From contig CANJXC010000009.1 of the NCBI GenBank assembly GCA_947478845.1, positions 1 to 64,000 of the forward strand: DNA of 64,000 nucleotides. Direction: 5' to 3'. This DNA is from Spirochaetales bacterium. GTDB lineage: Bacteria; Spirochaetota; Spirochaetia; JABEVK01. A program made the translations under genes and the position numbers. Positions 26,157-35,777 of the stretch are shown one piece after another; within the stretch, counting starts at the first letter, position 1; every line of letters starts with the position of its first letter. Below the pieces are notes generated by a model. That model was given only the letters and a program-made list of their open reading frames with translations. It had not been told where the DNA came from and ran no database searches.

Positions 26157-28514
26157 ATGAACTTTGCCTGGAAATGGTTTGTCGACCCTACTTCCTCCAC
26201 TTTCGAAGTGGTAGATCTTCCCCATTCCACCACCAACCTTCCCCTCAACAACTTCTCTGAGGCGGCCTTCCAGTTTGTCAGCCGCTACGAGAAAACTCTG
26301 CCCGCCGATGCACTGCGCCCAGGTCAGCGTACTTGGGTGCACTTTGAGGGCGTCATGGCGCGGGCGGAAGTGAGCTTGAACGGCACGCTCGTGGGCGAAC
26401 ACTTGGGGGGTTACACACCGTTCGAGTACGACCTCACCGACCTGCTAGTCGCCGGTGAAGACAATACCCTTACCGTGATGGTCGATGGCCGCGAGGACAA
26501 GCGTATCCCTCCCTTTGGCCACGTGGTTGACTACCTCACCTTCGCCGGGATTTACCGCGAAGTGCACCTCGAGTGGAGGGAGGTTTTTTACCTCCGTGAG
26601 GTGTTCGTCAAACCCCGTGAAGTGCTTACCTCCCCCAAGCTCGAAGTAGAGCTCGCGTTTGCCAACCCCGAGGCCAAGGTTCATACCCTTGAGGCTACTT
26701 TGCAGCTCCGACGCGAGGGTAAGGTTTGCCGGGAAGCTGTGCGGGTCCTTGAGGTTTCCAACCAAAACTCGCCTGTGATCACTTTGGAGTTTGATCCTGG
26801 CGCGGTGGATCTTTGGAGCCCCCAGAACCCGGTGCTCTACGAGCTCGAGGTGCTGGGCAAAACCGTTCGTTTTGGCTTCCGCGAGGCCCTTTTCACGCCC
26901 GACGGTTTCTTCCTCAACGGGCAACCACTCAAGCTCCGGGGCCTGAACCGTCATCAGTCATGGCCGCATGTGGGCTATGCGATGCCCCGGTCGGCACAGG
27001 CCAAGGACGCCGAGCTCCTCAAGTTTGACCTAGGGGTGAACTTGGTTCGTACCAGCCACTACCCGCAGAGCCGGCACTTTCTCGATCGCTGCGATGAGAT
27101 TGGTCTTCTGGTGTTCGAGGAGATTCCCGGCTGGCAGCACATTGGCGATGAGGCCTGGCAGGAACTATCCCTACAGGCCGTGCGCGCCATGGTGGTGCGC
27201 GACCGCAATCGCCCCTCGGTTGTCCTTTGGGGGGTGCGCATCAACGAGTCGGCCGACAGCGAGGCCTTCTATCAGCGCACAAATGCCCTCGCCCGGCAGC
27301 TTGACCCCACAAGACAAACCGGAGGTGTGCGGAACTTTAACAAGAGCGCTTTGTTTGAGGATGTCTACACTTACAATGACTTTGTTCACAACGGCTCCAA
27401 CCGGGCGCTTGCAAATCCTGCCAAGGTGCTTCCAAGACGCGCCCCGCTGCTGATCACCGAGCACAACGGGCACATGTTTCCCACAAAGAGTTTCGACCCC
27501 GAAGGCCGAAGGCTGGAACACGCCCTTCGCCACCTGAGAGTGCTTGAGGCCACCTACGCCGATTCCCGTCGCAGCGGTGCCATCGGCTGGTGCGCTTTTG
27601 ACTACAACACCCACAAGGACTTTGGCTCGGGCGATCACATTTGTTACCATGGTGTGGCCGATATTTTCCGCCTCCCGAAACTGGCCACGGCAGCGTACGC
27701 GAGCCAACAGGAAGATCACCCCTACATGGAGGTGATGACCGCCAAGATCCCTGGCGACCGCGACGCGGCCATGCTTGGTGAAGTGCTGGTGTTTACCAAC
27801 GCCCAAAGCATTCGCCTGACGCGAAACGGTGAGTTTGTGGCCGAGTTTACCCCCGACCGGGTGCATTGGCCCCACTTGCCTCACCCACCGGTCGTTGTCA
27901 GCGACTTCCTTGGTAACGACCTAGTGACGAAGCAAGGGATGAGCCCGGCAACCTCAAAGCTGGTGAAGAAACTTTTTGGGGCCATCCTTCGATTCGGTGA
28001 CAAGTCGTTGCCACTTTCAGCGCGCTGGCACGCTCTCTTGCTGCTCGCCCGAGGCCTCCCAGTGGCAAAATTGACCGAATTGTATACCACCTACATCGGG
28101 CTTTGGGGTCAGGACCTCGTGGTATACGCCTTTGAAGCCATCCAAAACGGTAGGGTGGTTGCACGGGTGGAAAAAGGGCCTTCCCAGTCCCAACGGCTCG
28201 AGGTTCGTGCAGATTGCGACGCCTTGGTGGAGTCGGCTACCTGGGACGTCACTCGGGTCACCCTGCGCCATCTCGACGCCCGGGGCGGGGTCATGACGTA
28301 TTCGAGCGAGACAGTGGAGTTTTCCCTCGACGGCCCGGGCGAACTTTTGGGGCCTTCTCAAGTGGGCCTCATCGGGGGTGTCAGGGCGGTATGGGTTCGC
28401 TCCCGAGCCCACAGCCTAGCTCCGGGAACAAACAGCAAATTGATTCTCACGATCAAGGGTCAGCAGACCGGATCTCAGTCGCTGAGCTTCAACATCGTCA
28501 AGGAGAAAGCATGA
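26157..28514 (+). CDS. GH2 beta-galactosidase-type glycoside hydrolase
   Basis: A 785-aa glycoside hydrolase family 2 enzyme. Sugar-binding and immunoglobulin-like domains come first (LNGTLVGEHLGGYTPFEYD, about 75-95). The TIM barrel starts near residue 255 with LRGLNRHQSWPHVGYAM and LVRTSHYPQS. The acid/base is E364 in RINES and the nucleophile E435 in LITEHNG. About 260 residues follow the barrel, including a C-terminal Ig-like domain. No signal peptide is visible, so it is cytoplasmic. GH2 also includes glucuronidases, but the gal context favours a beta-galactosidase. Its stop overlaps the next start (ATGA). Confidence 0.9.
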   Translation: MNFAWKWFVDPTSSTFEVVDLPHSTTNLPLNNFSEAAFQFVSRYEKTLPADALRPGQRTWVHFEGVMARAEVSLNGTLVGEHLGGYTPFEYDLTDLLVAGEDNTLTVMVDGREDKRIPPFGHVVDYLTFAGIYREVHLEWREVFYLREVFVKPREVLTSPKLEVELAFANPEAKVHTLEATLQLRREGKVCREAVRVLEVSNQNSPVITLEFDPGAVDLWSPQNPVLYELEVLGKTVRFGFREALFTPDGFFLNGQPLKLRGLNRHQSWPHVGYAMPRSAQAKDAELLKFDLGVNLVRTSHYPQSRHFLDRCDEIGLLVFEEIPGWQHIGDEAWQELSLQAVRAMVVRDRNRPSVVLWGVRINESADSEAFYQRTNALARQLDPTRQTGGVRNFNKSALFEDVYTYNDFVHNGSNRALANPAKVLPRRAPLLITEHNGHMFPTKSFDPEGRRLEHALRHLRVLEATYADSRRSGAIGWCAFDYNTHKDFGSGDHICYHGVADIFRLPKLATAAYASQQEDHPYMEVMTAKIPGDRDAAMLGEVLVFTNAQSIRLTRNGEFVAEFTPDRVHWPHLPHPPVVVSDFLGNDLVTKQGMSPATSKLVKKLFGAILRFGDKSLPLSARWHALLLLARGLPVAKLTELYTTYIGLWGQDLVVYAFEAIQNGRVVARVEKGPSQSQRLEVRADCDALVESATWDVTRVTLRHLDARGGVMTYSSETVEFSLDGPGELLGPSQVGLIGGVRAVWVRSRAHSLAPGTNSKLILTIKGQQTGSQSLSFNIVKEKA

Positions 28515-30901
28515 TTATCGTCCATTCCCTCTCGCAGGACAGCGGACCCTCCACGCCTGAGTTTCACCTTAAAACGGCAAACACCAGCTATATTTTCAGG
28601 GTTTCTCCTACAGGCCATCTGTTGCAACTGCACTACGGCCACAGCTTGGCAGACCGTCCAGATTTCGCCACGCTCGTACAAGGCTTCGCGACCGCCTGGG
28701 GAAGTTCGACGATTTACAGCCCGGCGAGTGCCACCTTCAACCTTGATGCCTGCGCTCTGGAGTGGTCTAGCGAAGGAAAAGGTGACTACCGCGAACTCGC
28801 AGGGCGCTTCACCTTCTCCGGGGAGGTGGGCTTCTCCGGTACCTCTACCCAGGACCCCCGCTACCTCAGTCACCGCGTGCTCGAGGACAAACCGACTTTG
28901 GAGGGCTTACCTTCCACCTTTGGCAAAAAAATTCCGACACTGGAAATCACCCTTCGGGATGAGCTGGTAGGGCTTCAAATAGTTTTGTCCTACAGCGTCT
29001 TTGAAGACCTCGACGTCATTGCCCGAAGTGTAAAAGTGACGAACACTGGTGTGTCCCCCCTCACCATCGACGCCCTGGCCAGCGTTCAGCTCGATTTTGC
29101 CCACGACAGCTTTGACCTCGTCACCCTCGATGGCAAGTGGATTGCCGAACGTACACCTCATCGCCGCCCCCTCAGCCCAGGCGTCCAGGGAATCGACAGC
29201 AAGAAAGGGGTGAGCAGCGCCAACCACAATCCGTTTGTCGCTCTTCTGAGCCCCGGGGCCACCGAGACCTCCGGTGAGGCCTATGGAATCGCTCTGGTGT
29301 ACAGCGGCAACCACCGGTGCCTTGTTGAGGTGAGTCCGCATGCCTTCACGCGGGTGCTGGCGGGCATCAACCCGCACGACTTTGCGTGGCATTTGGCCCC
29401 TGGAGCCACCTTTCAGAGCCCGGAGGCCGTGCTGACCTTCAGTGCCCGTGGCGTGGGAGGCATGAGCCGCAATTACCATAGTTTGGTGCAAAAGCATCTG
29501 GTTCCCGCCCAGTGGCAGGACGTTGAAAGGCCCATCCTGATCAACAACTGGGAAGCCACCTACTTCGATTTCAACGAAGGCAAGCTGGTGAAGCTGGCCA
29601 AAGCCGCCGCCAAGCTCGGCATCGAGCTGTTTGTTCTCGATGACGGCTGGTTTGGCAAGCGCGACAACGACACCACCAGCTTAGGCGACTGGTTTGAGCA
29701 CAAAAAGAAGCTACCCAACGGACTTGGAGGACTCTCTGCCAAAATACGCCAGACAGGCCTGCAGTTTGGACTTTGGGTTGAGCCCGAAATGGTGTCGGTG
29801 GATAGCGACCTTTACCGCTCGCATCCCGAGTGGGCCTTGCGTCTTCCCGGTCGCGAGCCGTCCTTCGGGCGGTTTCAACTGCTGCTCGACATGGGCAACC
29901 CTGAGGTTCAGAATTACCTTTTCACGATTTTGAGTGGGGTGTTCACCCGGGCTCAGGTCAGCTACGTGAAGTGGGACCACAACCGCAATTTCAGCGATGT
30001 GTTCAGCTCCTACTTACCCCCCGAACGACAAAAGGAACTCGCCCACCGCTACGTGCTGGGACTTTACGCCTTGCTCCAGCGTTTAAATGTTGCATTTCCC
30101 CAAGTCCTCTTTGAAAGCTGCTCCAGCGGCGGCAACCGGTTCGACCTAGGGATGCTGGCCTACATGCCCCAAACTTGGACCAGCGACAACACCGATGCCG
30201 TGGAGCGCCTGGGAATCCAATGGGGCACCAGCTACCTCTACCCGCCTTCCACTATGGGGGCCCATGTGAGTGGGGCGCCGAGCCATCAGGTTCTGCGCAC
30301 CACCCCGCTGGAAACCCGTTTTCACGTGGCGGCGTTTGGACTTTTGGGCTACGAGCTCGACCTAACCAAGCTCAGTTCCTTCGATTTGCAGGTCATCGAA
30401 AAGCAAGTGGCTTATTACAAGGCCCACAGGCGCCTGTTTCAGTTTGGCAGTTTTCACAGGCTCCAGTCTCCCATAGAGGGCAATGTTTGCCTTTGGATAG
30501 CGGTGAGCCCCGATCAGAGCGAAGCGCTGTTGGGTTACTACCAAAAACTTCAGAGGTCTAACCCCAGCCTTGAGACCTTTAAGCTGAGCGGATTGAACCC
30601 GGAGGCCTGGTATGAGCTGGTGCAGCGCACACAGTACCTCAACGTCGGCACTCTAGGAGACCTGATTGGCCAAGTGGCCCCTCTTCCCATCAAACCCAAC
30701 GGATTGGTTCATACAATTTTGTCCCAGAACTACTTGCACTCTTTGGCCACAGAAAGCTGTGAGGCCCGGGGGGACGAATTGCATCATGCCGGCTTCCGGC
30801 CCATGCCCCCGTTCTCGGGTACCGGTGTCAATAACAACGTGCGCCTGATAGGAGATTTCGGCTCGCGTGTGTATTTCCTCAAAGCGGTGGCCGGAAAATG
30901 A
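28511..30901 (+). CDS. GH36 alpha-galactosidase
   Basis: A 796-aa retaining alpha-galactosidase of family GH36 (AgaA/RafA type), removing alpha-1,6-galactose from raffinose-type sugars or galactomannan pieces. An N-terminal beta-sandwich of about 330 residues precedes the TIM barrel. Family marks are LDDGWFGKRD, LWVEPEMVS, the nucleophile D489 in VKWDHNR, ESCSSGGNRFD and the acid/base D559 in TSDNTDA. There is no signal peptide. Both its start and its stop overlap the neighbours as ATGA, so it is an integral part of the operon. Confidence 0.94.
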   Translation: MIIVHSLSQDSGPSTPEFHLKTANTSYIFRVSPTGHLLQLHYGHSLADRPDFATLVQGFATAWGSSTIYSPASATFNLDACALEWSSEGKGDYRELAGRFTFSGEVGFSGTSTQDPRYLSHRVLEDKPTLEGLPSTFGKKIPTLEITLRDELVGLQIVLSYSVFEDLDVIARSVKVTNTGVSPLTIDALASVQLDFAHDSFDLVTLDGKWIAERTPHRRPLSPGVQGIDSKKGVSSANHNPFVALLSPGATETSGEAYGIALVYSGNHRCLVEVSPHAFTRVLAGINPHDFAWHLAPGATFQSPEAVLTFSARGVGGMSRNYHSLVQKHLVPAQWQDVERPILINNWEATYFDFNEGKLVKLAKAAAKLGIELFVLDDGWFGKRDNDTTSLGDWFEHKKKLPNGLGGLSAKIRQTGLQFGLWVEPEMVSVDSDLYRSHPEWALRLPGREPSFGRFQLLLDMGNPEVQNYLFTILSGVFTRAQVSYVKWDHNRNFSDVFSSYLPPERQKELAHRYVLGLYALLQRLNVAFPQVLFESCSSGGNRFDLGMLAYMPQTWTSDNTDAVERLGIQWGTSYLYPPSTMGAHVSGAPSHQVLRTTPLETRFHVAAFGLLGYELDLTKLSSFDLQVIEKQVAYYKAHRRLFQFGSFHRLQSPIEGNVCLWIAVSPDQSEALLGYYQKLQRSNPSLETFKLSGLNPEAWYELVQRTQYLNVGTLGDLIGQVAPLPIKPNGLVHTILSQNYLHSLATESCEARGDELHHAGFRPMPPFSGTGVNNNVRLIGDFGSRVYFLKAVAGK

Positions 30902-31605
30902 AATACCTCTGGCTCTTGGGCATGGCGGTTCTGCTCGGGTCCTGCTCCTACCTACCTCTTACACCCATCCCGACTGACGGTTGTGTGGTCACCGACCACC
31001 AAGATTATCTTGAGCTGGCACCTGCCTCGGGGTCTCCTGCCACCACGGGGCTCATGTTTTGGCCGGGCGGGCTTGTGGATCCGCACGCTTACGTAGCGAG
31101 CCTGGGTGTTTTTGCGGCCCGCGGTTACCGCGTAGTGATTGCCAAGGTGCCGATGAATCTGGCCATCACCCAAATCGGCAAGGGCTACGACTTGGCCCGC
31201 AGGCTCGGTGGCAAGTGGGTGGCTGGTGGGCATTCCTTGGGTGGCACCACCGCTGCTTGGTCGGTGTACGACCATCAGGCGGCCTTCGAGGCCCTGGTGC
31301 TTTTGGCGAGCTACCCGGCAACCAGCACTCCGCTCACCTCTTGGAGCAAACCCGTCCTTTCCCTGCGCGGCGAGTTTGACCAATTGGCGACCGAAGCCAA
31401 AATCGAAGCCGCCAAATCGGACCTCCCGCCCTCGGGAACTGGCTCTGCCCACACCCAGTACGAAGTGATCAACGGCGGCAACCACGCCCAGTGGGGTGAC
31501 TACGGGCCTCAAGACGGCGACGGCACAGCAACCATCAACAAGTCCAGCCAGTGGACCCAACTGGCCGACAAACTCGTGGCGTTTTGGAGCGCCAACAACC
31601 TATGA
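30898..31605 (+). CDS. Lipoprotein alpha/beta-hydrolase
   Basis: A 235-aa exported lipoprotein: the signal peptide MKYLWLLGMAVLLGSC ends in a lipobox LLGS-C. The mature part is an alpha/beta-hydrolase with the nucleophile elbow GHSLGGTT, a plausible acid in RGEFDQLA and a His in NGGNHAQWGDYG near the C-terminus, so the triad appears complete. Substrate unknown. Its place after two galactosidases suggests an esterase acting on decorated galactosides outside the cytoplasm, though the glycosidases themselves seem cytoplasmic. Start and stop both overlap neighbours (ATGA). Confidence 0.8.
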   Translation: MKYLWLLGMAVLLGSCSYLPLTPIPTDGCVVTDHQDYLELAPASGSPATTGLMFWPGGLVDPHAYVASLGVFAARGYRVVIAKVPMNLAITQIGKGYDLARRLGGKWVAGGHSLGGTTAAWSVYDHQAAFEALVLLASYPATSTPLTSWSKPVLSLRGEFDQLATEAKIEAAKSDLPPSGTGSAHTQYEVINGGNHAQWGDYGPQDGDGTATINKSSQWTQLADKLVAFWSANNL

Positions 31606-32144
31606 AACGCTTCTTCTTTTGCGTTGCCGTCCTTGTGGTCGCCTCGTCCCTGCCTGCCCTTGAGTTGAGGCTCGGCCTTTCAGGCTGGGAAGGCCTTACC
31701 TATCGCGGTGAACCCGCCTTCGGGTGGACAGGTTCCGCCGTGCAAGTGCTCGTGGAGGGCCCTTCGCAGTGGTTGCCCGCCGGGCTGCGTCCTCTCGGGG
31801 GCGTCGAGTTGGCCGCCGGTGGGCTGGGAACCCAAGTTCTGTTCCCGTTAGGAATCACCTGGAAAACCTTTTTCGAAAAAGGCTGGAGCCTCAACTTAGC
31901 TGCGCATGCCCTTTCGGGAGGAACCCTCAGCAAATCGGGCACAGCGTTTACACCGCAAGCCCTTTTGGGTGGAGAAGGCGAGGCTCGCCTCGAATGGGCC
32001 TGGGAACCCGGAATCGGCGTGGGCCTCACCGCGGGGCTCCGGTACACTACGGCACCCTGGTATGCTGCGGCCACTTATGCTGTTCTCGAGGTGCCTGTGC
32101 GGCTAGACCTCGAGTTTACCCTCTCCGGGTCGGAACTCGAGTAG
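31602..32144 (+). CDS. Secreted beta-rich protein, last gene of gal operon
   Basis: A 180-aa protein with a signal peptide (MKRFFFCVAVLVVASSLPA). The rest is Gly-rich with alternating hydrophobic residues (GVGLTAGLRYTTAPWYAAATYAVLEVPVRLDLEF), as in small outer-membrane barrels, but it does not end in an aromatic residue. I recognise no family. It overlaps the hydrolase gene by ATGA, and its 3' end overlaps the 3' end of the opposite-strand esterase by 42 bases. A role as a porin-like or surface accessory protein for galactosides is only an inference. Confidence 0.65.
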   Translation: MKRFFFCVAVLVVASSLPALELRLGLSGWEGLTYRGEPAFGWTGSAVQVLVEGPSQWLPAGLRPLGGVELAAGGLGTQVLFPLGITWKTFFEKGWSLNLAAHALSGGTLSKSGTAFTPQALLGGEGEARLEWAWEPGIGVGLTAGLRYTTAPWYAAATYAVLEVPVRLDLEFTLSGSELE

Positions 32145-32783
32145 TTCCAATAACCGGGTCACCCATTCCTGCGTGGCGGCAAGGCTTTGGTCGTTAACCT
32201 CATGGCCCATGGAGAACTCGCGGTAGGTGAGCTTTACCGGAAGTTTCGACAACGCTTCGGCAGTAGCGCGCCCGTGTTGGATAGGAAGCACACGGTCTTC
32301 GGTGCCATGGATAACAAGCACTGGTTTGCCCTGCAATGTTAAGGGCCCTGGGGCCGTGGGAATCACTTCGGGGAGGGTCCGCCCGCTCCACGCTACCACC
32401 CCGCTTACCAGCTCGGGGCGCGTAAGCAGCACGCTGGTGGCCACGATGGCTCCCTGACTGAAGCCCACCAGGTAAACCTGTTGCGGATCAACCGGAAACT
32501 TGGGCACCTCAGACTCCAAAAACCCTACCACCTTCCGCAAGGCCTAGGCCGCCTGCACCTGCTCATGAATCGGCCCGGATTCCTCCCACCGCATGGTGAA
32601 CCAAGCGTATTGTGTGGGGCCCAGGGTGAGGGGTGCCCGCAAGGAAAGCACATGGAACCTTGGGTCGAAGGCTTCCGCCAGCCCAAAAAGGTCGGCCTCG
32701 TGCGAGCCGAAGCCGTGCAGAAAAATCAGGAGAGGAGCCTTGGCAGTGGCGGTGAGGGGTTTTCGTTCGAGGTGGCGAATCAT
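32103..32783 (-). pseudogene. Carboxylesterase (Abhydrolase_2) with in-frame TAG
   Basis: One reading frame encodes a phospholipase/carboxylesterase-family protein of about 226 codons interrupted by a single TAG at 32544-32546. Before it are LLIFLHGFGSHEADLF and RAPLTLGPTQYAWF. After it, in the same frame, come VDPQQVYLVGFSQGAI (nucleophile Ser), HGTEDRVLPIQHG (Asp) and SMGHEVN (His). The stop falls between QVQAA and ALRKVVGF, where no spacing is lost, so this is one nonsense change, not a deletion. TAG is a genuine stop elsewhere here (typA), so the gene is probably inactive, or the base is an assembly error. TACCAT ends 6 bases before the ATG, so its promoter looks intact. Confidence 0.75.
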
Positions 32784-32822
32784 ACACTGATGGTACGAAA
32801 CCCCCGGAGGCACGTCCAGACC

Positions 32823-33359
32823 ATGAAACTGACGAAAGTAGTCATTGACCTTGCTGAGATTCTTCTGCAGAGGGGCTGGCGCTTGGCAACCGCCGAGTCG
32901 TGCACAGGAGGCGGAGTGATCCACGCGCTGACGGAGGTGGCGGGGTCCTCCCGGTGGCTCGAAGGCGGGCTGATCACGTATTCCAACGCCAGCAAGAGTT
33001 TACTCCTCAATATACCGACAACCCTGATCGACAGTTATGGTGCTGTTAGCTCTGAAGTGGCGATGGCGATGGCTGCGGGTGCTTGCGCCCGAACCGGGGC
33101 TGAGGTGGCAGTTTCTACGACAGGTATTGCAGGGCCAGGGGGAGAAACCCCCGAAACCCCTCTGGGAACCGTGTGGTTCGGCTGGTGTGTGGCAGGCTCT
33201 GTGTCCGCCACACTGCGTCGGTTCCCAGGCAACCGGGCCGAAGTGAGGGCGGCCGCTGTTGAGTTTGCCTTGATCGGGCTGCTCGAGCGGCTGTTAGACG
33301 TGGGTACCAATCACGTCGCGGATGAGCATTTTGCCGGCCCTTCGCGCGGGCAGGATTGA
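32823..33359 (+). CDS. pncC: PncC/CinA-C nicotinamide-nucleotide amidohydrolase
   Basis: A 178-aa stand-alone CinA C-terminal domain protein, which deamidates NMN to nicotinate mononucleotide in pyridine nucleotide recycling. It shows the diagnostic LATAESCTGGGV (catalytic Ser), GGLITYSNASK, SSEVAMAMA and STTGIAGPGGETPETPLGTVW. The last 25 residues, after LLERLLD, run beyond the usual domain and overlap the opposite-strand ABC permease gene by 66 bases, so the tail is probably not important. The upstream region is shared with the start of the broken esterase. Confidence 0.88.
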   Translation: MKLTKVVIDLAEILLQRGWRLATAESCTGGGVIHALTEVAGSSRWLEGGLITYSNASKSLLLNIPTTLIDSYGAVSSEVAMAMAAGACARTGAEVAVSTTGIAGPGGETPETPLGTVWFGWCVAGSVSATLRRFPGNRAEVRAAAVEFALIGLLERLLDVGTNHVADEHFAGPSRGQD

Positions 33360-34538
33360 CCCGATAGTGGCTATGAACGCGGCTGCCAGCGCGCCGAGAG
33401 GAAAGTCTGAGAAGACATAGAGGGGCCTGAGCACAGAAACCAGCGGGATCGGTACATCGCGGGGAAGGTATCCGCGAACATCCAGCCCATAGGTCACCCC
33501 CAAAACTCCAAGCCCGATGGCCGCCAACATACCGATCAAGCCACCGGCCAGCCCAAGAACAAAGCCTTCCAGAAGAAACATCCTTTCCAGCTTTCTGCGG
33601 TTCATTCCGATGGCACGGAGGGTACCGATTTCCTGAAAGCGCTCCTGCACTGCCATCGACATCGAGTTCAGAATGCCTATGGTTACCAACAGAACCAGAA
33701 TCGAAAGCATCGTTGTCATGATTTTTACCCGGCTCTCAATCGTATCCACCAGGCTTTTGGCAAACTCCCGCCACGAATAAACCGCCAAGCCGGACCCTTG
33801 TCCAGATTTCTCAAGCGCCACCTTTACCTCAGCCACACGACGCTCGAGGTTGTCACCGTTGTCGAACTTGAGCACCAGCCTCGTGGCGTCTCCGGGGCCC
33901 AGAGAAAGCGTCTCCTGGGCTTTTTTTAGGCTCGTGTACACGACGGCATCGTCGAAAATCCCATAGCCCGAGGTGAAGATTCCCCCCACCGACGCATCCA
34001 CCAGATTGCGCACCCCAAATTGGTCGAGAGCGGTGAGGAAGACTTGGTCTCCAACCTTTAGGTTCAGTTTGCCGGCCATCCCTGAACCAACCACGACCTG
34101 GTCTTCCCCACTGAGCCAAGCACCTTCGACAAGACTCGAACCAATGGTGTTTGTTTTAGACTCCCCTGACGGGTCCACGCCCCTCACAGTAGTCTGCAAG
34201 GAGGTTTCACCGTTACTGATTTGTGCCGCGAAGTCCAGCCTAGCGCCGACTCCCACAACACCGGGAATGTTTTTCACAGCTTCTTTGGAGGCAGACCAGT
34301 CCTTTAATCGCAGATCGAGAGGCAATCGCCGTGCCTCCTCTTGGTAGCCGGCCGCGAGTACTTGCACATGAGCAGTATCGAGGTCGATCTGGGTCTGGTA
34401 GGCCACGGTGGCCAGCCCGCCTACCCAGCCTTTCATCGACAAGCTGATCATGACACCTAAGGCAATAGCCACAAGATTAATGATGGTGCGGCGAGGGTTG
34501 CGGAACACGTTGCGCAGGGCAATGGCAAACAGGTTCAT
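33294..34538 (-). CDS. FtsX/LolE-like ABC permease 2
   Basis: A 414-aa inner-membrane permease of the MacB/LolCE/FtsX family. One N-terminal membrane helix follows RNVFRNPRRTIINLVAIALGV. A large periplasmic domain of about 220 residues comes next, then three C-terminal helices containing QERFQEIGTLRAIGMNRRKL, the cytoplasmic coupling motif. It is the last gene of the operon, 8 bases after permease 1. Its 3' end overlaps pncC. With permease 1 it should form a heterodimer served by the ATPase gene upstream. Confidence 0.87.
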   Translation of the reverse strand: MNLFAIALRNVFRNPRRTIINLVAIALGVMISLSMKGWVGGLATVAYQTQIDLDTAHVQVLAAGYQEEARRLPLDLRLKDWSASKEAVKNIPGVVGVGARLDFAAQISNGETSLQTTVRGVDPSGESKTNTIGSSLVEGAWLSGEDQVVVGSGMAGKLNLKVGDQVFLTALDQFGVRNLVDASVGGIFTSGYGIFDDAVVYTSLKKAQETLSLGPGDATRLVLKFDNGDNLERRVAEVKVALEKSGQGSGLAVYSWREFAKSLVDTIESRVKIMTTMLSILVLLVTIGILNSMSMAVQERFQEIGTLRAIGMNRRKLERMFLLEGFVLGLAGGLIGMLAAIGLGVLGVTYGLDVRGYLPRDVPIPLVSVLRPLYVFSDFPLGALAAAFIATIGSILPARRAGKMLIRDVIGTHV

Positions 34539-34546
34539 GGATTCTC

Positions 34547-35776
34547 CTAGGTATGGGTCAGTAGTTCGTTGACTCTCAAGCGCGAGGATACCCGCGAGGC
34601 GTACCAACTGGCAAATACGGCGATGAGGGTTCCGAAAGTGAGATTCATCAGCAGGTCGTAGAGCACGAGTTTGGGGTAGATTCGGCTGGAAAACCCGATG
34701 TACTCGGTGGCACTCCCCATGTCGAGACCTATCTGAGAAAGAAACAGAACTACCGGTGTACCCAACAGCAGGCCCACAACCGACCCCAATCCTCCGAGAA
34801 ACAAACCTTCGGTGAGAATCATCCCTCGAAGTTGCCGTTTCTTGAGTCCAATAGCTCGCAAAGTTCCGTATTCCCGGGTGCGTTCAAACACCGTCATCAG
34901 GACGCTGTTGGTAATCACCGAACCGGCTACTATGACAAAGAATACCCGGATGATCACCAACAAGAGTTCCAGCAGTTTCACGATGGTCAGCACGGCGGCA
35001 AAGTTTTCTTCCCAGGGCAAGACTCGAAGGCCTTTTCCCGCTAGCTGTTTCTTCAGGTCGGCGGCTAGGGCGAGAGCCGTGTTAGGGTCTTTAATCTGAA
35101 GGCGGATCTCGCGGCTCATACCGTTAGCGTCGACAAGCTCGCGGGCGGTATCCTGGCTGAGCACGAAAAGATTTAGGTCAACCTGTTCGCTGCCAGAATT
35201 GAACAGCCCGGTGATCGGAAGTTCCTGGTACCAGGGATTATTGCCGCGGTCGGTGGTCAGCACCATGAGGGTGCCCCCCAAGGTTACCCCCAATAACTTG
35301 GCCGCGCGGTTAGACAACGCCACTCCCTTTCCCTCGGGCAAAAAGCCACCGGCAGTGATGCCTTGGCGCACGTTGGAAAGAAACTTGGTGCCAGGGATCA
35401 CCCCTTGACCCATCATGCCCATATTGCGGGCCTCCACCTTGGACTCCACCGGCACCGGTTCCACAAGAAGGGCCGGGATGGTGAGCACGCTTTCAGCTAC
35501 TGAAATCCGCTCATCCTTTAGCGATTCAAGAAGTGACTGGGAGTCTGGGAGCAAAAACTTCAGGTCCAGCGGATTCGCCGCATCCTTGGCGGCGGCCTCG
35601 GTGATCACGATGTGACCGGCTGTAGGAATAATGGACGACAGCATGGTTCCTGTGATTCCGCTCACAAGACCACCTATAAAGGTGAGTACCGCCACAGCTA
35701 TCGCCACCGCCGCAAAGACGATTGCCGAGCGCTTGGCATGCTTGATAAGGTTGAGCAAGGCCAGTTTGGCAAACAA
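34547..35776 (-). CDS. FtsX/LolC-like ABC permease 1
   Basis: A 409-aa permease of the same family as the next gene: an N-terminal helix (KRSAIVFAAVAIAVAVLTF), a periplasmic domain of about 230 residues, and three C-terminal helices with FERTREYGTLRAIGLKKRQL. The start is a TTG with AGGAGG upstream, 1 base after the ATPase stop. No HlyD/MacA-type adaptor gene is present, which argues for Lol-like lipoprotein or substrate extraction over MacAB-type efflux. Confidence 0.87.
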   Translation of the reverse strand: MFAKLALLNLIKHAKRSAIVFAAVAIAVAVLTFIGGLVSGITGTMLSSIIPTAGHIVITEAAAKDAANPLDLKFLLPDSQSLLESLKDERISVAESVLTIPALLVEPVPVESKVEARNMGMMGQGVIPGTKFLSNVRQGITAGGFLPEGKGVALSNRAAKLLGVTLGGTLMVLTTDRGNNPWYQELPITGLFNSGSEQVDLNLFVLSQDTARELVDANGMSREIRLQIKDPNTALALAADLKKQLAGKGLRVLPWEENFAAVLTIVKLLELLLVIIRVFFVIVAGSVITNSVLMTVFERTREYGTLRAIGLKKRQLRGMILTEGLFLGGLGSVVGLLLGTPVVLFLSQIGLDMGSATEYIGFSSRIYPKLVLYDLLMNLTFGTLIAVFASWYASRVSSRLRVNELLTHT

Positions 35777-35777
35777 C

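Noticed and set aside
32544-32546. Recoding of TAG as pyrrolysine or a suppressor codon
   Set aside because: typA, the LuxR-type gene, atpC and the cysM fusion end at TAG as normal stops, and no pylT/pylS is present in the window. A simple nonsense mutation or error is more likely.
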